A DNA stretch of 35,942 bases from Irineochytrium annulatum (lineage: Eukaryota > Chytridiomycota > Chytridiomycetes > Chytridiales > Chytridiaceae). This document shows positions 11,163 to 22,540 of this stretch, in pieces. The stretch's first letter is position 1. Every line of letters begins with the position of its first letter. Position numbers and translations under genes: made by a program. The notes beneath the pieces were generated by a model. That model did no database searches and was not told the DNA's origin. It worked only from the letters and a program-made list of their open reading frames with translations. Location: assembly GCA_027600665.1 (NCBI GenBank), contig JADGJL010000164.1:1-35942 (forward strand), written 5' to 3'.

Positions 11163-14100
11163 ATGGACGCCATCAAGGTACGAGGGGACCGCCATGATCG
11201 CATTCCCACGTCGATTCTGAACCCGATCCGCCCGATCCCACCCCGCTAACTCGCTCCGTTCAGGTTGTGTGCCGGTTCCGGCCCCAGAACAAGAGGGAGG
11301 TCGGCGAGGGCGGCGTCCCCATCGTCTCGTTCGACGATGACATGACCAGCGTGAAGTTCGAGGCAAGTGATTATTCAGTCCCCGAGGCGCTTCTCGTCCT
11401 TTCCGTGATGCAAGGCAGTGCTGACATCGCCGATCGGGTGGGCTTCGGATAGAGTAAGGACTACCCCGGGACATTCTCGTTCGACAAGATCTTCGATTGG
11501 AACACGTCGCAGGGGCAGGTCTTCGACTATGCGGCCGGCGCCGTCATCGAGGGTGGGTACATAGCGAGGTGGTGGGATGCCTAATGCTGATCATGGCCAG
11601 ATGTCATGCGCGGCTACAACGGCACGATTTTCGCGTATGGTCAGACCGGCAGTGGAAAGGTGGGCTTATCTTGTCGTGCTTTCAGGCATGCTAACGGTTT
11701 GCTAGACGCACACGATGATGGTAATGAGTCAGCTATGATGTTGGACCATCACTGACTAGAAGGCGTAGGGTGACATGGAGAATCCGGATATGAAGGGGCT
11801 GACGCCGCGTCTGGTCGAGAGCATCTTTCAAACGATCTACAAAGCCCCGTCGAATCTGGAGTTCACCGTGAAAGTGTCCTATATGGAAATCTACATGGAG
11901 AAAATCAGGGATTTGTTGAATCGTAAGGATGGAGAGCGTATAAAACGATCTGACAGTATATCGTCAGCTCAACAGGACAACCTGCCGATTCACGAGGAGA
12001 AGAACAAAGGCGTCTATGTGAAGGGTCTTCTGGAGGTCTTCGTGGGCTCCGTCGACGAGGTATACGATGCTATGCGGCGGGGTCAGGACTCGAGGGTGGT
12101 GGCGTCAACAAGTGAGTTTTTTTTAAAGTGCAATAGGTTAGTTAGTGCTGACGTTACGAAGATATGAACGCCGAATCCTCCCGCAGTCACTCGATCTTTG
12201 TCATTCAAGTGAAGCTTGAGAACAGGGTGGATGGCAGCAGCCGGACGGGAAAGCTGTACCTAGTCGATCTAGCAGGTTCCGAGAAGGTTGGGAAGACGGG
12301 CGCGAGTGGTCAGACGTTGGAGGAGGCGAAGAAGATCAACAAGTCTTTGTCCGCCCTTGGCATGGTCATTAACGCGTTGACGGACGGGAAGGTAAACGGT
12401 GTCGGTTTGGTCGCTTTCTAACGCTGTATAGTCCTCTCACATCCCGTACCGGGATTCTAAACTTACGCGTATCCTTCAAGAATCTCTTGGTGGAAACTCC
12501 CGGACTACCCTTATCATCAACTGCTCCCCTTCATCCTTTAACGAGGCGGAGACCCTCGGTACACTGCGTTTTGGGATGCGGTGAGCAGCGACCTCTTCGC
12601 TGGGACTTGTATTTATCTTAAGCGATTCAGAGCGAAGACGATTAAGAACAAGGCCAAGATTAACGCGGAGCTCAGCCCAGCAGAGTTGAAGAACCTGCTG
12701 AAGAAGGCGAAGCAAGACCTTGCCTCTATTCAAGCGTACGTGGCTTCTCTCGAGTCGGAGATCACGGTTTGGCGAGCAGGTTTGACGACGATGAAAGATA
12801 GCAGCCACTGCTTAACATTGATTAAATAGGTAAAACTGTCGCGCAAGGCGAATGGGTCACGCTCAACGGGACAAACGGCACGGTCGAGCCTGCGGCCGCT
12901 ACCGCCGCCCCCATCCCCGCCGTTGCTGCTATACCGGCAATCGCAGCAATCGCGGCTATCACCGACAGCCGGGCGGCCACTCCCGCCCCTCCGATCGAGA
13001 ACGACGAGCGGGAGGAGTTCCTGAAGAGGGAGAATGAGCTTTCGGACCAGCTCGCGGAGGCGCAGCTCGCGTTAAAGGAGAAGCAATCCACCATCGACGC
13101 CATCACGGAGGAGCTTGAGTTTATCAAGAGCCGGGACACGGAGGCGCTTGGGGAAAACAAGGAGCTTGCTAACTCCGTGAACGATCTGAAGCTACAGCTT
13201 GAGAAGCTGGCGTGCGACAACAAGGAAAGCACAATCGTGATCGATAGCATGAAGGAGGCGAAGGAGGAGCTTGGCAAAGAGGTCGAGGAGTTGAAGGTGG
13301 GTGCTTTCTTTGGGCCGTAGGAAGACTAACTTCATCAGAAACAAATCGTCGAGCTGCAAAGTCAGCAGCCGGCGGCTGGGGCCGACGTTTCCACTAACAA
13401 TGAGGACAAGGAGAGGAGGAAACAGGAGAAGATGGCTCAGATGATGGCGGAGTTTGACCCTTCGGTTTGTAGGCCGTCTCGATTGTATTGTGACGCTTAC
13501 AAAATCCTAGCAAGGGTATATGACCGAGAAGGAGAAGCAGATTCGAGAAACGCTCGCTAAGCTTGCCCACATGAAGCAGAACTCGCGTCCCCCGACCTCC
13601 CCCGAGGACATAACCGCTCAGCACTTGGAGCTCATCGAGGCCAAGACCCAGATCGCGCAGCAGGATCAGATGATCGACGAGCTGTCCGTGAAGGCGCGGA
13701 AGCTGGAGGACTCTGTCGCGCTCGCGAAGAAGAAGAACGAGGAGCTTGATACGAAGGTCACGGCGCTCGAGGGCGAATACCACGAGCTGTTGGAGAAGAC
13801 GATCCAGGAGGAGGAGCAAAATAGTGGGCAGGACCTCACGGCCGTCATTGGGGACATCAAGTCAAAGCTGGAGATCCAGTACAACGCGAAGAAGGAGACT
13901 CTAGAGAAGGAGATACAAGAGCTAAAGGAGCAGATCACGACGCGGGACTCGGACATGATGGCTTTAGAGACGTAGGCTTTGTCAATTAAGCGTTACGGCT
14001 GTCTGATCCTGCCTAGCTCGTTCGCCGAGGCTCAAAAGCAGATTGGGGAGTTGAAGAGCTCTCTCGAGATCGCCCAGGCCGCCGTCAACGCGTCCGGAGA

Positions 14101-14833
14101 TACCACGGACGTCGCGAAGAAGGACGAGGAAATTGAGCGGATGCGCAAGACGATGGCGCAGCAGCTCGGCGAGTTTGATGCCATGAAGAAGAAGCTTATG
14201 CGGGATCTTCAAAACCGGTGCGAAAAGGTCGTAGAGCTCGAGATCTCCCTCGACGAGACGCGGGAACAGGTATATTCCCATTCTGTGTTCACTTTGTTGC
14301 GCAGTAATTTAATGCCCCCGTTCCAGTACAACAACATCCTCCGCAACAGCAATAGCCGCGCGCAGCAGCAGAAGATGGCGTTCCTGGAGCGGAACCTAGA
14401 GCAGCTGACGAACGTCCAGAAGCAGCTCGTCGAACAGAACTCGACGCTCAAGAAGGAGCTTGCCGTCGCGGAGCGGAAGCTCATCGCCCGCAACGAGCGG
14501 ATTAACAACCTCGAGCTCCTCCTCCAGGACACGCAGAAGAAGCTAGAGCTTCAAAATCAGAAGTTCGAGGCGCAGCTCGCATCCATGCGGGAGAAGCTGC
14601 AAGAGGCTAGATGTAAGAACGGTGTAGAATCATGTGTGATCGTGCGTTGACTTGAATTTCTTCCAGCGTTAAACCCTCAAGGCTCGAGCTGGTTGTACTC
14701 CTCCCGGATTGCTAAGCCCCTTCGGGGCGGTGGCGCGAACCCGGTCGCAGGCGAAAACGAGGAGAACGGAGACTTTAACGATTCGGTGAACAAGAGGTCC
14801 AGCTGGTACATCAGCCTGTTAAAGAAGAACTAA
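11163..14833 (+). CDS. Conventional kinesin (kinesin-1) heavy chain, fungal type
   Basis: Sixteen exons (11163-11177, 11264-11362, 11453-11552, 11601-11659, 11706-11720, 11769-11922, 11968-12111, 12162-12391, 12432-12580, 12631-12779, 12830-13296, 13339-13464, 13511-13971, 14017-14269, 14327-14612, 14667-14833) encode 957 residues, in line with fungal kinesin-1. It is a plus-end-directed microtubule motor for organelle and vesicle transport. The N-terminal motor has [10 protein letters not shown]-loop GQTGSGKT (about 85-92, split by an intron), switch I with SSRSH (about 201-205) and switch II DLAGSE (about 230). The neck contains the fungal-type EITVWRAGK segment. A hinge with an Ala/Pro-rich stretch is followed by long coiled coil. 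Near the end, RIAKPLRGG (IAK about 917-919) is the conserved tail motif that folds back and inhibits the motor. Exons 1 and 5 are only 15 nt each, and the second intron appears to be GC-AG. Confidence 0.93.
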
Positions 14834-15008
14834 AGAGCCACTTCTATCTTTCTCGTTCCTTTTTTTCTTAATTACCATTTTTGCTCACCTAGACTTCTTT
14901 TTTCCTTTCCGTGAAACTCTATTCACCCGATAACACGCCTCTCATTCATTCGTTAGAAACACTCTTTTTGTGATCATAAAAAAGTATTCCGCCACTTAAG
15001 CAACCTAC

Positions 15009-15014
15009 AATAAA
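15009..15014 (+). terminator. Possible polyadenylation signal for the kinesin gene
   Basis: AATAAA lies 176 bases after the kinesin stop codon, in a T- and A-rich stretch, immediately before the convergent 3' end of HIS6. The two 3' ends are therefore very close and may overlap. Confidence 0.35.
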
Positions 15015-15020
15015 TTCATA

Positions 15021-15894
15021 TTATGGTAAATCACGCTCTTTATTGAATGCTACGCAGTCTACGAACTTCACACCTACGCCGCCGAATATGTCAAGTGCGC
15101 TAAAGAAGTTGTCAACCAAGAGGATAAAAATACACAACGGACTTACCTTCCAAACGTCAGGTCTACCTTCCCACTTGACAGCTTTTCCACAAGACTCAAA
15201 TCTTCGATACCTGAAAGCAATTACAGCTTTACCAAATTAGTCTTCATCGACGAAACTTACAAGATCCGCCTCCGGCGTATGTAACGGGTATCCGGCACCA
15301 CGTCCCCAGAGCCTTAACAAGCTCTTCGTCGATGCCCTTACACAATCCTTCCACATCTGCGGCATGCACAAGGAACTCGCTGCAGTACTCCTCCAACATC
15401 GATATAGACTCCTGATTGACCTCCATATCCGTGATGGTCTGCCATTTGTTCATGGCCACGACCCACTTGCCCTCCCTGACTTTGCAACTGACGTCCACCA
15501 CAAGGTTCTCTCTCCCCACGCGATCCCGCAGCGCCTTCAACCTCTCCACCGAAAACCTCGCGTCCGGAAACAGCCAGCTCGTCACAATCACCTTCCCCGC
15601 GCCCGCATCCAACCACTCTCGCGCGTTGTCGATCGTGATGCCCCCTCCCACCTGCATGCACCCCGGCCATGCGCGCAAAGCCTCCTTCGCCGCGTCCTCG
15701 TTCCCCGGACCCAGCTTGATGACGTGGGCGCCCGTCAGGTTGTTGTCGCGGTACAGCCGCGCGAAGTGGGCCGGCGGGTCGGTGGAGACAAAGTTCGTCC
15801 GCAGGCTCGTGGGCGCATCGTCCGTCAAGGAGGCGCCGACAATTTGCTTCACCTGGCCGTTGTGGAGGTCGATGCAGGGCCGGAAGCGGGTCAT
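15021..15894 (-). CDS. HIS6: Phosphoribosylformimino-AICAR ribotide isomerase (histidine biosynthesis)
   Basis: Three exons (15894-15261, 15210-15147, 15099-15021) encode 258 residues; the yeast enzyme has 261. It catalyses the fourth step of histidine synthesis, isomerising ProFAR to PRFAR (an Amadori rearrangement) in the cytosol. The (beta/alpha)8 enzyme begins [20 protein letters not shown] with the catalytic Asp at residue 9. It continues through [62 protein letters not shown] and, after the second intron, [14 protein letters not shown]. The start at 15894 matches the yeast N-terminus. An in-frame upstream ATG at 15966 would add 24 residues. The gene is divergent from the TPGS1-like gene, with 98 bases between the start codons. 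Confidence 0.95.
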
Positions 15895-15992
15895 TGTGAC
15901 GGCGTGGAGAGCGTAGGGTGTCGCTGATGGATCGGCCAAGTTGACTAGATTGATCTGGGGCCTCATTTGACGGACCTTCAGGAGCTGAAGCG

Positions 15993-17000
15993 ATGAGCCA
16001 GGCGGCGGACTACCTCGGTCGGTTTATCCAGTTTGTTCGTGTCCGCAGCTTCTCAATAGTTGCAGCCAGGAGCGGGGCAACGACTGTGATCAGGACCGTG
16101 CTTACTGATCTGCTGGAGGTCCAGCCGCCGGACCCAATCGCCTACATCTGCGACTACCTTTCGCAGTTAAGTACCCAACACGCAGGCCGCTGCTAATAAT
16201 TATCTGTTCTCGCTCGCAGTCTTCAGAGCGAGTTCCGGACATTTCCTATTCACCACGCTTTCCTCCAATGCAATCTCTTCCACTGGTCGACTCCGGCGTT
16301 TTGGGAGAAAATGGCCTCGGCTTACGAGAATATGAGCCTCAAACGTGAGATCACGGCCTGAGCTGCTTGATATTCTGACAGTTCTACTTCATTGCAGAGA
16401 ATGACGGCAAGAAGCTAATCCTTGAGCTGAAAACGTTTACCGTGTTTTTGAATTACTACCTTGAGTAAGGATCAGTCTGCCTCGTTCCTTTGCTGTGTTT
16501 AAAACCGCTGTTGCTCTGTCGTAGGCCGTACGAGAAGCTTCGCTCTGCGCTGAAGATCTTAATTTTTTCGTGGACAGAGCAAGACACCATCGTTCCCTTT
16601 GAGGTCTTTGCAAAGGGCACATTACTAATATCTATTCTCAATGGTAAGGCCCGCGCGACGGGTTTGCGCAGCCATCTGACGTCACTTGCCCAGACTACAT
16701 GGAGAAATTACGAACCCAGCTGCTTGCGAACGCGCCGAACGGGCTTATCTCAATCACAGCAGCGCGGGCGCTGTTTGAGAAGGTGAGCATGTATCAGGAG
16801 GACATCATTGGAGACTCGTAAGTTTGTACGCAATCGAATTTTGGGCATTAACTGTCGTCAGGTGGGCGAAGGACGGGATGCGGGCTTATTTGCACGTGCT
16901 CTTCTTCGCCGGCGATAAGGAACGCGCACTCAACTTCCTCACCACCCAGGAGCTCGAGGCGCTTTTGGAACGGAAGCTGCTGGAAATGGCGTTGCGGTGA
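15993..17000 (+). CDS. TPGS1-like tubulin polyglutamylase complex subunit
   Basis: Six exons (15993-16165, 16220-16344, 16398-16464, 16525-16643, 16694-16817, 16862-17000) encode 248 residues, compared with about 290 in mammalian TPGS1. The N-terminal segment [19 protein letters not shown] followed by [11 protein letters not shown] resembles the helical start of TPGS1 (GVTEMLRAALLKVLE, then a Pro-x-x-Pro-Ile-Ala-Phe stretch), which is related to RIIa dimerisation folds. A second match is [10 protein letters not shown], corresponding to the FRAGTL block of TPGS1. TPGS1 is a non-catalytic subunit that helps direct the TTLL1 glutamylase to axonemal and other stable microtubules. The neighbouring flagellar gene supports this role. 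The alternative is a different RIIa-fold axonemal protein. The similarity was recognised by eye from short blocks only. Confidence 0.6.
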
Positions 17001-17418
17001 CAAGACCGACGCTGGTGAGGCGTAGACAATCTCCATGCAGAGACTTCACACATCCGCGAACACCAGCTGCTATTTTAGGCGGTCGACCTAAAGCCGGTGG
17101 CGTAATATATATATTGCAGAGGTTGATGATGCCTATGCCCTGTTCCGGACCGCTCTACCTCTTGATACCGCCTTAAATCTTGATCTTGTTTAATCCCACA
17201 GCCCAATTTTGAAAAAACTTTGGATCAGAAACATGCGGCGGAGGGGAGGACCAACCCAGCTTTCGAAAAAAACTTGCCCACGCCGATCTTCATCCCCGTC
17301 ATCGCCATCAGCAACCACCGTCGTCGCCTCCCGTCACCCCTCCGTCGTCCGTCGTTCTACTCTAAGTTGCCAGCAGCAACCATATCTCATCACCGCTCAG
17401 CAAGCTCCCATCAAACGA
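17001..17418. promoter_or_regulatory. Intergenic/promoter region before the PRL-type phosphatase
   Basis: Contains a TATA-like run (taatatatatatt) near 17103 and a small dyad around 17075-17093 in which TTTAGG and CCTAAA flank GGTCGA-type sequence. Pyrimidine-rich CGTC repeats follow at about 17280-17360. No coding region is supported here. The placement of the transcription start is inferred. Confidence 0.3.
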
Positions 17419-18738
17419 ATGGACGAGGATCCTTCCAGTAGAGCCCAATACGACTATAACGCTGCCGGCGTCACCAACGTCGCCTACCCCAACGTCTCCG
17501 CCCGCATCTTGACCTCCTCGCTGAGTGCCTTGTTCGTCCCCGCAGAGGACCCTGGGTGAGCAAGGACACACATACTCGATTTTCATGTCATTCCTGGCCT
17601 ATTTTTACTAATCACCGCTCTTGTTTCATAGTTAATTAGATAGAGTGAATTCCGCTGAACTATCCCCAACACCGCTAAATCGTCGTCGAACTTGGTCGGA
17701 TTTCCCGCCCAAAATTTTACTTCCCCTCTCTGGCCATCACATGTCATCCGCCCCCACCGCAACCGTCACCAGCTCTACCGTGCCCTTGATTATCACCGCA
17801 TCCGCCGCCACCCTTCAGCCGAACGGGAACGACTTCTCCGTGTCAAAGTCCTCTAGCGTCAGTCTCCTCCTGTCCGCGGTCGCACCTGCCAACACCACCC
17901 AGAATCATCAGACCGAGGTCGCAGGAAAGATGCCCATCCGAACGGTCCCCTTCAACCGGGTCATGACGTCGATTGAATACCGCAACATGCGGTTCGTTGT
18001 CTTTGACTGTCCGACCGACTCCACGCTTCCGCTTTACTGCGAGGTGCATTCCCTCGTCCTTTTCATCCTTTCTTTGTCGCCTTCGCAACTTTTGCTTACC
18101 CAAAATAATTTACAGGAGCTGAAATCCCGAGGCGTTACGGACGTCGTCCGCGTCTGCGAGCCGACGTACGAGCGCTCGTACGTCGAGGACAACGGAATTA
18201 AGCTGCTCGATTGGCCCTTCCCGGACGGCAGCATCCCCCCCTCGAACATCATTCAGGGCTTCCTCCAGCTCTGCGACGATAGGTTCGCGGGCGGGATCGC
18301 CGGAGCGGCATCGGCGGGGGAGTCGGACGGCAGCGGGCCCGCCGTGGGGGTCCACTGCGTCGCGGGCTTGGGCAGGGCTCCAGGTTTGTAGAATTTGGAT
18401 TTTGACACGATTTGGGAGGAGTTGGGCTTACCGCCTTTCTTGTTATAGTTTTGGTGGCGATCGCTTTGATTGAGTCCGGCATGGCCCCGCTCGACGCCGT
18501 CGAATTCATCCGCCGCCAGCGCCGTGGTGCCTTCAACACGGTGCAGCTCGCGTACCTTGTTGACTCGTACAAGCGCAGCTGGAAGAAGTCTGTGAAGCTC
18601 GGCTCCCTCTTGACGAAGCGCTCCGTGTCGCCAAAGCCCGCACCCTCGGCCCTCACGTCCGACGTGGCGTCCACGAAGTCGTCGACGCTCATGTCAAAGA
18701 TGTTTGGCGGTTTGAAGAAGGCCACCTCTTCGGGTTGA
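17419..18738 (+). CDS. PRL-type (PTP4A family) dual-specificity phosphatase with long N-terminal extension
   Basis: Four exons (17419-17555, 17644-18043, 18116-18383, 18449-18738) encode 364 residues; animal PRL phosphatases have about 170. The catalytic core starts near residue 160 ([15 protein letters not shown]) and follows PRL closely: [26 protein letters not shown] with the WPD-loop Asp, active site [10 protein letters not shown] (Cys about 260, with the Ala after Arg that marks PRLs), [12 protein letters not shown] and [14 protein letters not shown]. PRLs act at membranes in growth control and bind CNNM magnesium transporters. Three features are unusual. There is a Ser/Thr/Pro-rich extension of about 155 residues. 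A Gly/Ala-rich insert sits before the active site. The C-terminus is basic and Ser-rich, with no CAAX box, so prenylation is not expected. If the true start is the internal ATG at 17742, the extension is shorter. Confidence 0.85.
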
Positions 18739-20116
18739 CGGCGCTGGCCCCTATTGGCCTGCGTGGGTCATGCTGGTGGGGCCATTCCTCTGCGGCTACC
18801 CGATCTTTTTTGGATAGACTTGCTTGTTCTTCTTCCAATTTAATCCTTTCTTTGTTGTCTTGGCTGTTTTGCTGCCTCCGCTGCCGTCGCGACCGTCCCT
18901 CTTTTCTTCCTCACGTTCATGAAGTAATAACCATTGTCATCTGTCTTTATTTTCTTGCCCCGACACTTAGTTATCTTTATTCGCTATACAAGGATTGTAA
19001 TGCGTATTTGATTTATTGTTATGTTTTTGCTTCTCCACATTGGGGCCTAGAGTCCATTTACATTGCACTTAGCGCACTTATTAATACAGTGAGCACTTAC
19101 ATTTGCAACATGCGTAATATGCGCAACACGTTATGAACCCTTCTGCACACCGGAGATGCCGGGATGTGTTTATGTACACTTTGTAAGCATTACGAAGGCC
19201 GTAGGGTGAGGGGCAGCGGCGAGCACTTAGCGCTGCCGTCGTTGCGGCTGCATCGCGAACCGCCCTCGCTTCGCGTCATCCCTCAAGCCCCACTTAGGGG
19301 TATAAAGCGGACAGAATCGTCCGAGATGCGTTATCTGCTCAGAGGATCCGTGATGGAATGTGACTAGAACTGGAGCTCTTTGCGCAGTAAAACCGGTGCG
19401 CGACTTCTGGTACGTACCGGAAAAATTGCCTGTAAAGAGGCCTGGTGCAAAGGGCGAGCTTGTAAGACTGCCTTTTGAGGGAGCCCTTTCATTTTCAAAG
19501 GTTGAGATTCTTGGCCTCTGTCTGAGTGATTTATTAGGAACAAAAACGCTGGTGGTCCCTTGACATACAGCGAGACAGGTCGAAATGGTGAACGACCTCG
19601 ATCAAGCCACACAGGCCACGCAGCATCTCCCGCCCGTCGATCCGAGAATTGGGAATTGAACATGTTGAACAGTGACGAAAAAGCGTGCTGAATACGGTGC
19701 GACGCCGCAAAGGGGCGAGTGGCGCCAATGGTGATCCATGAGGATGTGTAATGCCCTTCCCAGTACCAGAATCGTGCCGTTACGCCTCACCCTGAGTTAG
19801 CGCCCAGCGCCTCCCCCTTGACCAGCGATCCTCAGCCGCGCGTTTGTGGATGGGAAAGGTGAAAGGAGCAGACTGTCTCAAGGTGAGGCGGCGCAAAATG
19901 TCAAACATCCCACTGCTAACCACCCAGTCGCCTCATTCTCCATTGCAACCTATTCGGGGGCGGAGCACAGTCAAGCCAATTCAGCACGGAACGGGTGCAC
20001 CATGGCGCCGTCTCGCTTGCTTGCAGGAACCTCGACAGCATCGCGGCGAACTCTCAAATCGAAAGCGAAGCGGGGGCGTAGGATCTGCGCCGTCCTACGC
20101 CGCGTAGACAGTTCCC

Positions 20117-20123
20117 TTTAAAA
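20117..20123 (+). promoter_or_regulatory. TATA-like element of the PKS-NRPS gene
   Basis: TTTAAAA 109 bases upstream of the ATG, followed by a pyrimidine-rich stretch, a typical arrangement for a fungal promoter with a short leader. Recognised by position and sequence only. Confidence 0.35.
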
Positions 20124-20162
20124 CCCTCTCCTCCCCGTGTCGCCCTCGCTAACAACGACAAC

Positions 20163-20192
20163 CAACAACACAACAACAACAACAACAACAAC
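20163..20192 (+). repeat. CAA-triplet repeat in the 5' leader of the PKS-NRPS gene
   Basis: A nearly pure (CAA)n tract about 40 bases before the ATG. Unstructured CAA-rich leaders are known to favour ribosome scanning, so this transcript may be translated efficiently. That effect is an inference. Confidence 0.7.
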
Positions 20193-20231
20193 TACCGAGC
20201 AACCCCCCCGTCCACCCCGTTACTTTGCATC

Positions 20232-22540
20232 ATGTCTCAACAGCTTCCCGTCGCGATCATTGGCATCGGGTAAGGACGCGAGACTCGCGTTTGTGATGCT
20301 GGATTGGTGAACTGACCGCGGACGCGATCCTTCCACGAACAGTTGCAAGTTCCCCGCGAGCTGCAACGACCCGCACTCTTACTATGAGTTCCTGAGGAAC
20401 AAGGGCGACGCCATGACGGAGCCTCCCAAGGACAGGTGGAGCCACGAGAAGTATTTCGGTACGTGCTTCTTCAAATCCATCGTCGCGATGTTGGGAGGGA
20501 GGCCGGATGAGGTCTCAACTTTGAGGGGCCTGTTACAACTTTGACATTCAATTCTGGCCTACTGCGTCCGACCGGCCAACCATTATTACATTGTATATGC
20601 TAATCTATCACCTGCTTCCCGCACAACAGGTGGTAAGGATGTCCCCGGCAAATACATCAGCCCCAAGGCTGCCTTCGTGGATGACATCGACCAGTTCGAC
20701 CCCCTTGAGTTCGGGATCAACATGAAGGAGGCCCAACACCTGGACCCGTCCCTGAGGCAGATCATCGAGGTCGCTCACCAGACCCTCCAGGATTCCGGAA
20801 TTGCCTACAAGGGGTCCAAGACGGGCGTGTTCGTCGCGCAGCTGCTTGTCTCGACGGATGAGTTGAACGACGACAAATTTGAGATTGAGTCCTACAACGG
20901 CGTCGGCAAGTGCATCGCCATCAGGGCCAACAGGGTCTCCTACACCTTTGATTTGAGGGGACCGTCTCTGATTATTGATACTGGTGAGTGTCGTCTTATT
21001 ATTCCACTTCTTTCCACATCGGATTAACCCTCAAATCAACAGCCTGCTCCTCCTCCGGCACCGCCATCCACCTCGCTTTGAACTCGATTCGCGTCGGCGA
21101 GATCGACCAGGCCATCGTTATCGGCGCATCTTCTATGATTAACCCGGACCACACGATCTCCTTCTCCCGGCTCGGCGTCCTTTCGCCCACCGGCTCCTCC
21201 AAGTCGTTCGACGCCTCGGCTGACGGGTACGCGCGCTCGGAGGGTTTCGCGGGCATTTTGATCAAGAGGCTCGATTTGGCCGAGAAGGATGGGGACCGCA
21301 TCTACTCCGTTATTACGGGGTCGGCGGCGAACGCCAACGGGAAGGGGAAGTCGCTCACCATGCCCGAGGGGGAGATGCAGGGTGAGGTCATCAAGAGCTC
21401 GTACGCTCTCGCCGGTCGCAAGCCGTCCGAGGCGTTCTACGTCGAGCTCCACGCGACGGGTACCTCGGTCGGCGATCCGATCGAGTCGAACGCCGCGGGC
21501 AAGATCTTCTCGGAGGGGAGGTCGGACGACCGCATCCTGAGGGTCGGGTCCGTCAAGGGCAATTTGGGCCACGCGGAGGGCTGCTCGTTCATGGCTTCGC
21601 TCCTGAAGGTGTCGCTCATGCTGCACAACAAGGAGTTGATCCCGAACGTGAGGTTCAACAAGCCGAACCCGAAGATTAAGTTCGAGGAGAACAAGATGAA
21701 GGTTCAGACGGAGGTATGTGTTGTTTTATGGTTTTTATGGTTAACGCTAACATGGGATTTCTTTTCTAGCTCGAGCCTCTCACGGAGTCGATGGCCACTA
21801 CGGACGGCAAGTTTGTGACCTCGATCTCCACCTACGGTGTTGGAGGTTCAAACGCCCACGTCGTCGTCGAGTCCTATGAGACTGCCGCCTCGCTCAAGCA
21901 GGCCGCCGCCCCGGCTCCGGCCACCACGGACGCCGCCAAGCCGTCGCTCCACCTCTTCGCGCTCGGCACCATTACCGAGAAGTCTATGCCGCGCTGGCAG
22001 GACTCGCTCGTCTCCCACCTCCGCGGCGTCACGGACCCGGTCACCCTCGGCGCCGTCTCCCGCACCCTGGCCCGCCAGGCCCGCGCCCAGCCTTACCGCT
22101 CGTTTGCCGTCGCGTCGTCCCTGAGCCCCGAGGTCACCTGGACCAAGACGGCCCACCTCGCCAGCTCGGTCGACAGGAAGCTTTGCCTCGTGTTCTCCGG
22201 GCAGGGCCCGCAGCACATCTTCATGGGCAGGGAGCTGTCAGCGGCGTACCCTGTGTTCCTGCAGAGCGTCAGGGAGAGTGACTCGATCCTTGTGAGCACC
22301 TTCGCCCAACCTAGCTTCATCGGCGCCAGCGGGCTGTTTGAGCCCGGGAAGGAGGCCACCCTCGCGGCTTCGGGCCAGTGGGAGGTCAAGAACGTCGTGT
22401 ACGGCATTGTGTTTATGCAGATGGCGTTGGTGGACTTGATCAAGAGCATGGGGATCGAGTACGACTGCGTGGTTGGCCACAGGTAGGAGAATTTATTGTC
22501 TTGCGACGTGTGAGCGAGTTTTCTGACTTGTTTGATTAAC
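20232..22540 (+). other. PKS-NRPS: ketosynthase domain and first part of acyltransferase
   Basis: The KS triad is complete: Cys171 in TACSSSG, His306 in ELHATGTSVGDP and His346 in VKGNLGHAEG, with normal spacing, so chain elongation should work. A KS-AT linker follows, and the AT begins near residue 530 (LVFSGQGPQH). The AT nucleophile Ser631 in GHSIGE is encoded across the intron at 22483-22542. Downstream, in the next exon, the AT carries AFHTPLM, the AFH form seen in malonyl-specific acyltransferases, so malonyl-CoA is the expected extender. Confidence 0.85.

Larger units (their letters stand above)
18739..20231. promoter_or_regulatory. Long intergenic region upstream of the PKS-NRPS gene
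   Basis: A 1.5 kb stretch with no supported gene, the longest in the window. The first part holds T-rich 3'-UTR-like sequence of the phosphatase gene. Towards the megasynthase there is a perfect 9-base inverted repeat (CGCCTCACC at 19783-19791, GGTGAGGCG at 19882-19890), a TATA-like TTTAAAA at 20117-20123 and a CAA-rich leader directly before the start codon. Short open frames at 19364-19663 (minus) and 19844-20121 (plus) look accidental. Confidence 0.4.

Noticed and set aside
19364..19663. Minus-strand open frame in the long intergenic region
   Set aside because: No recognisable motif, atypical codon use and no neighbouring splice-linked exons.
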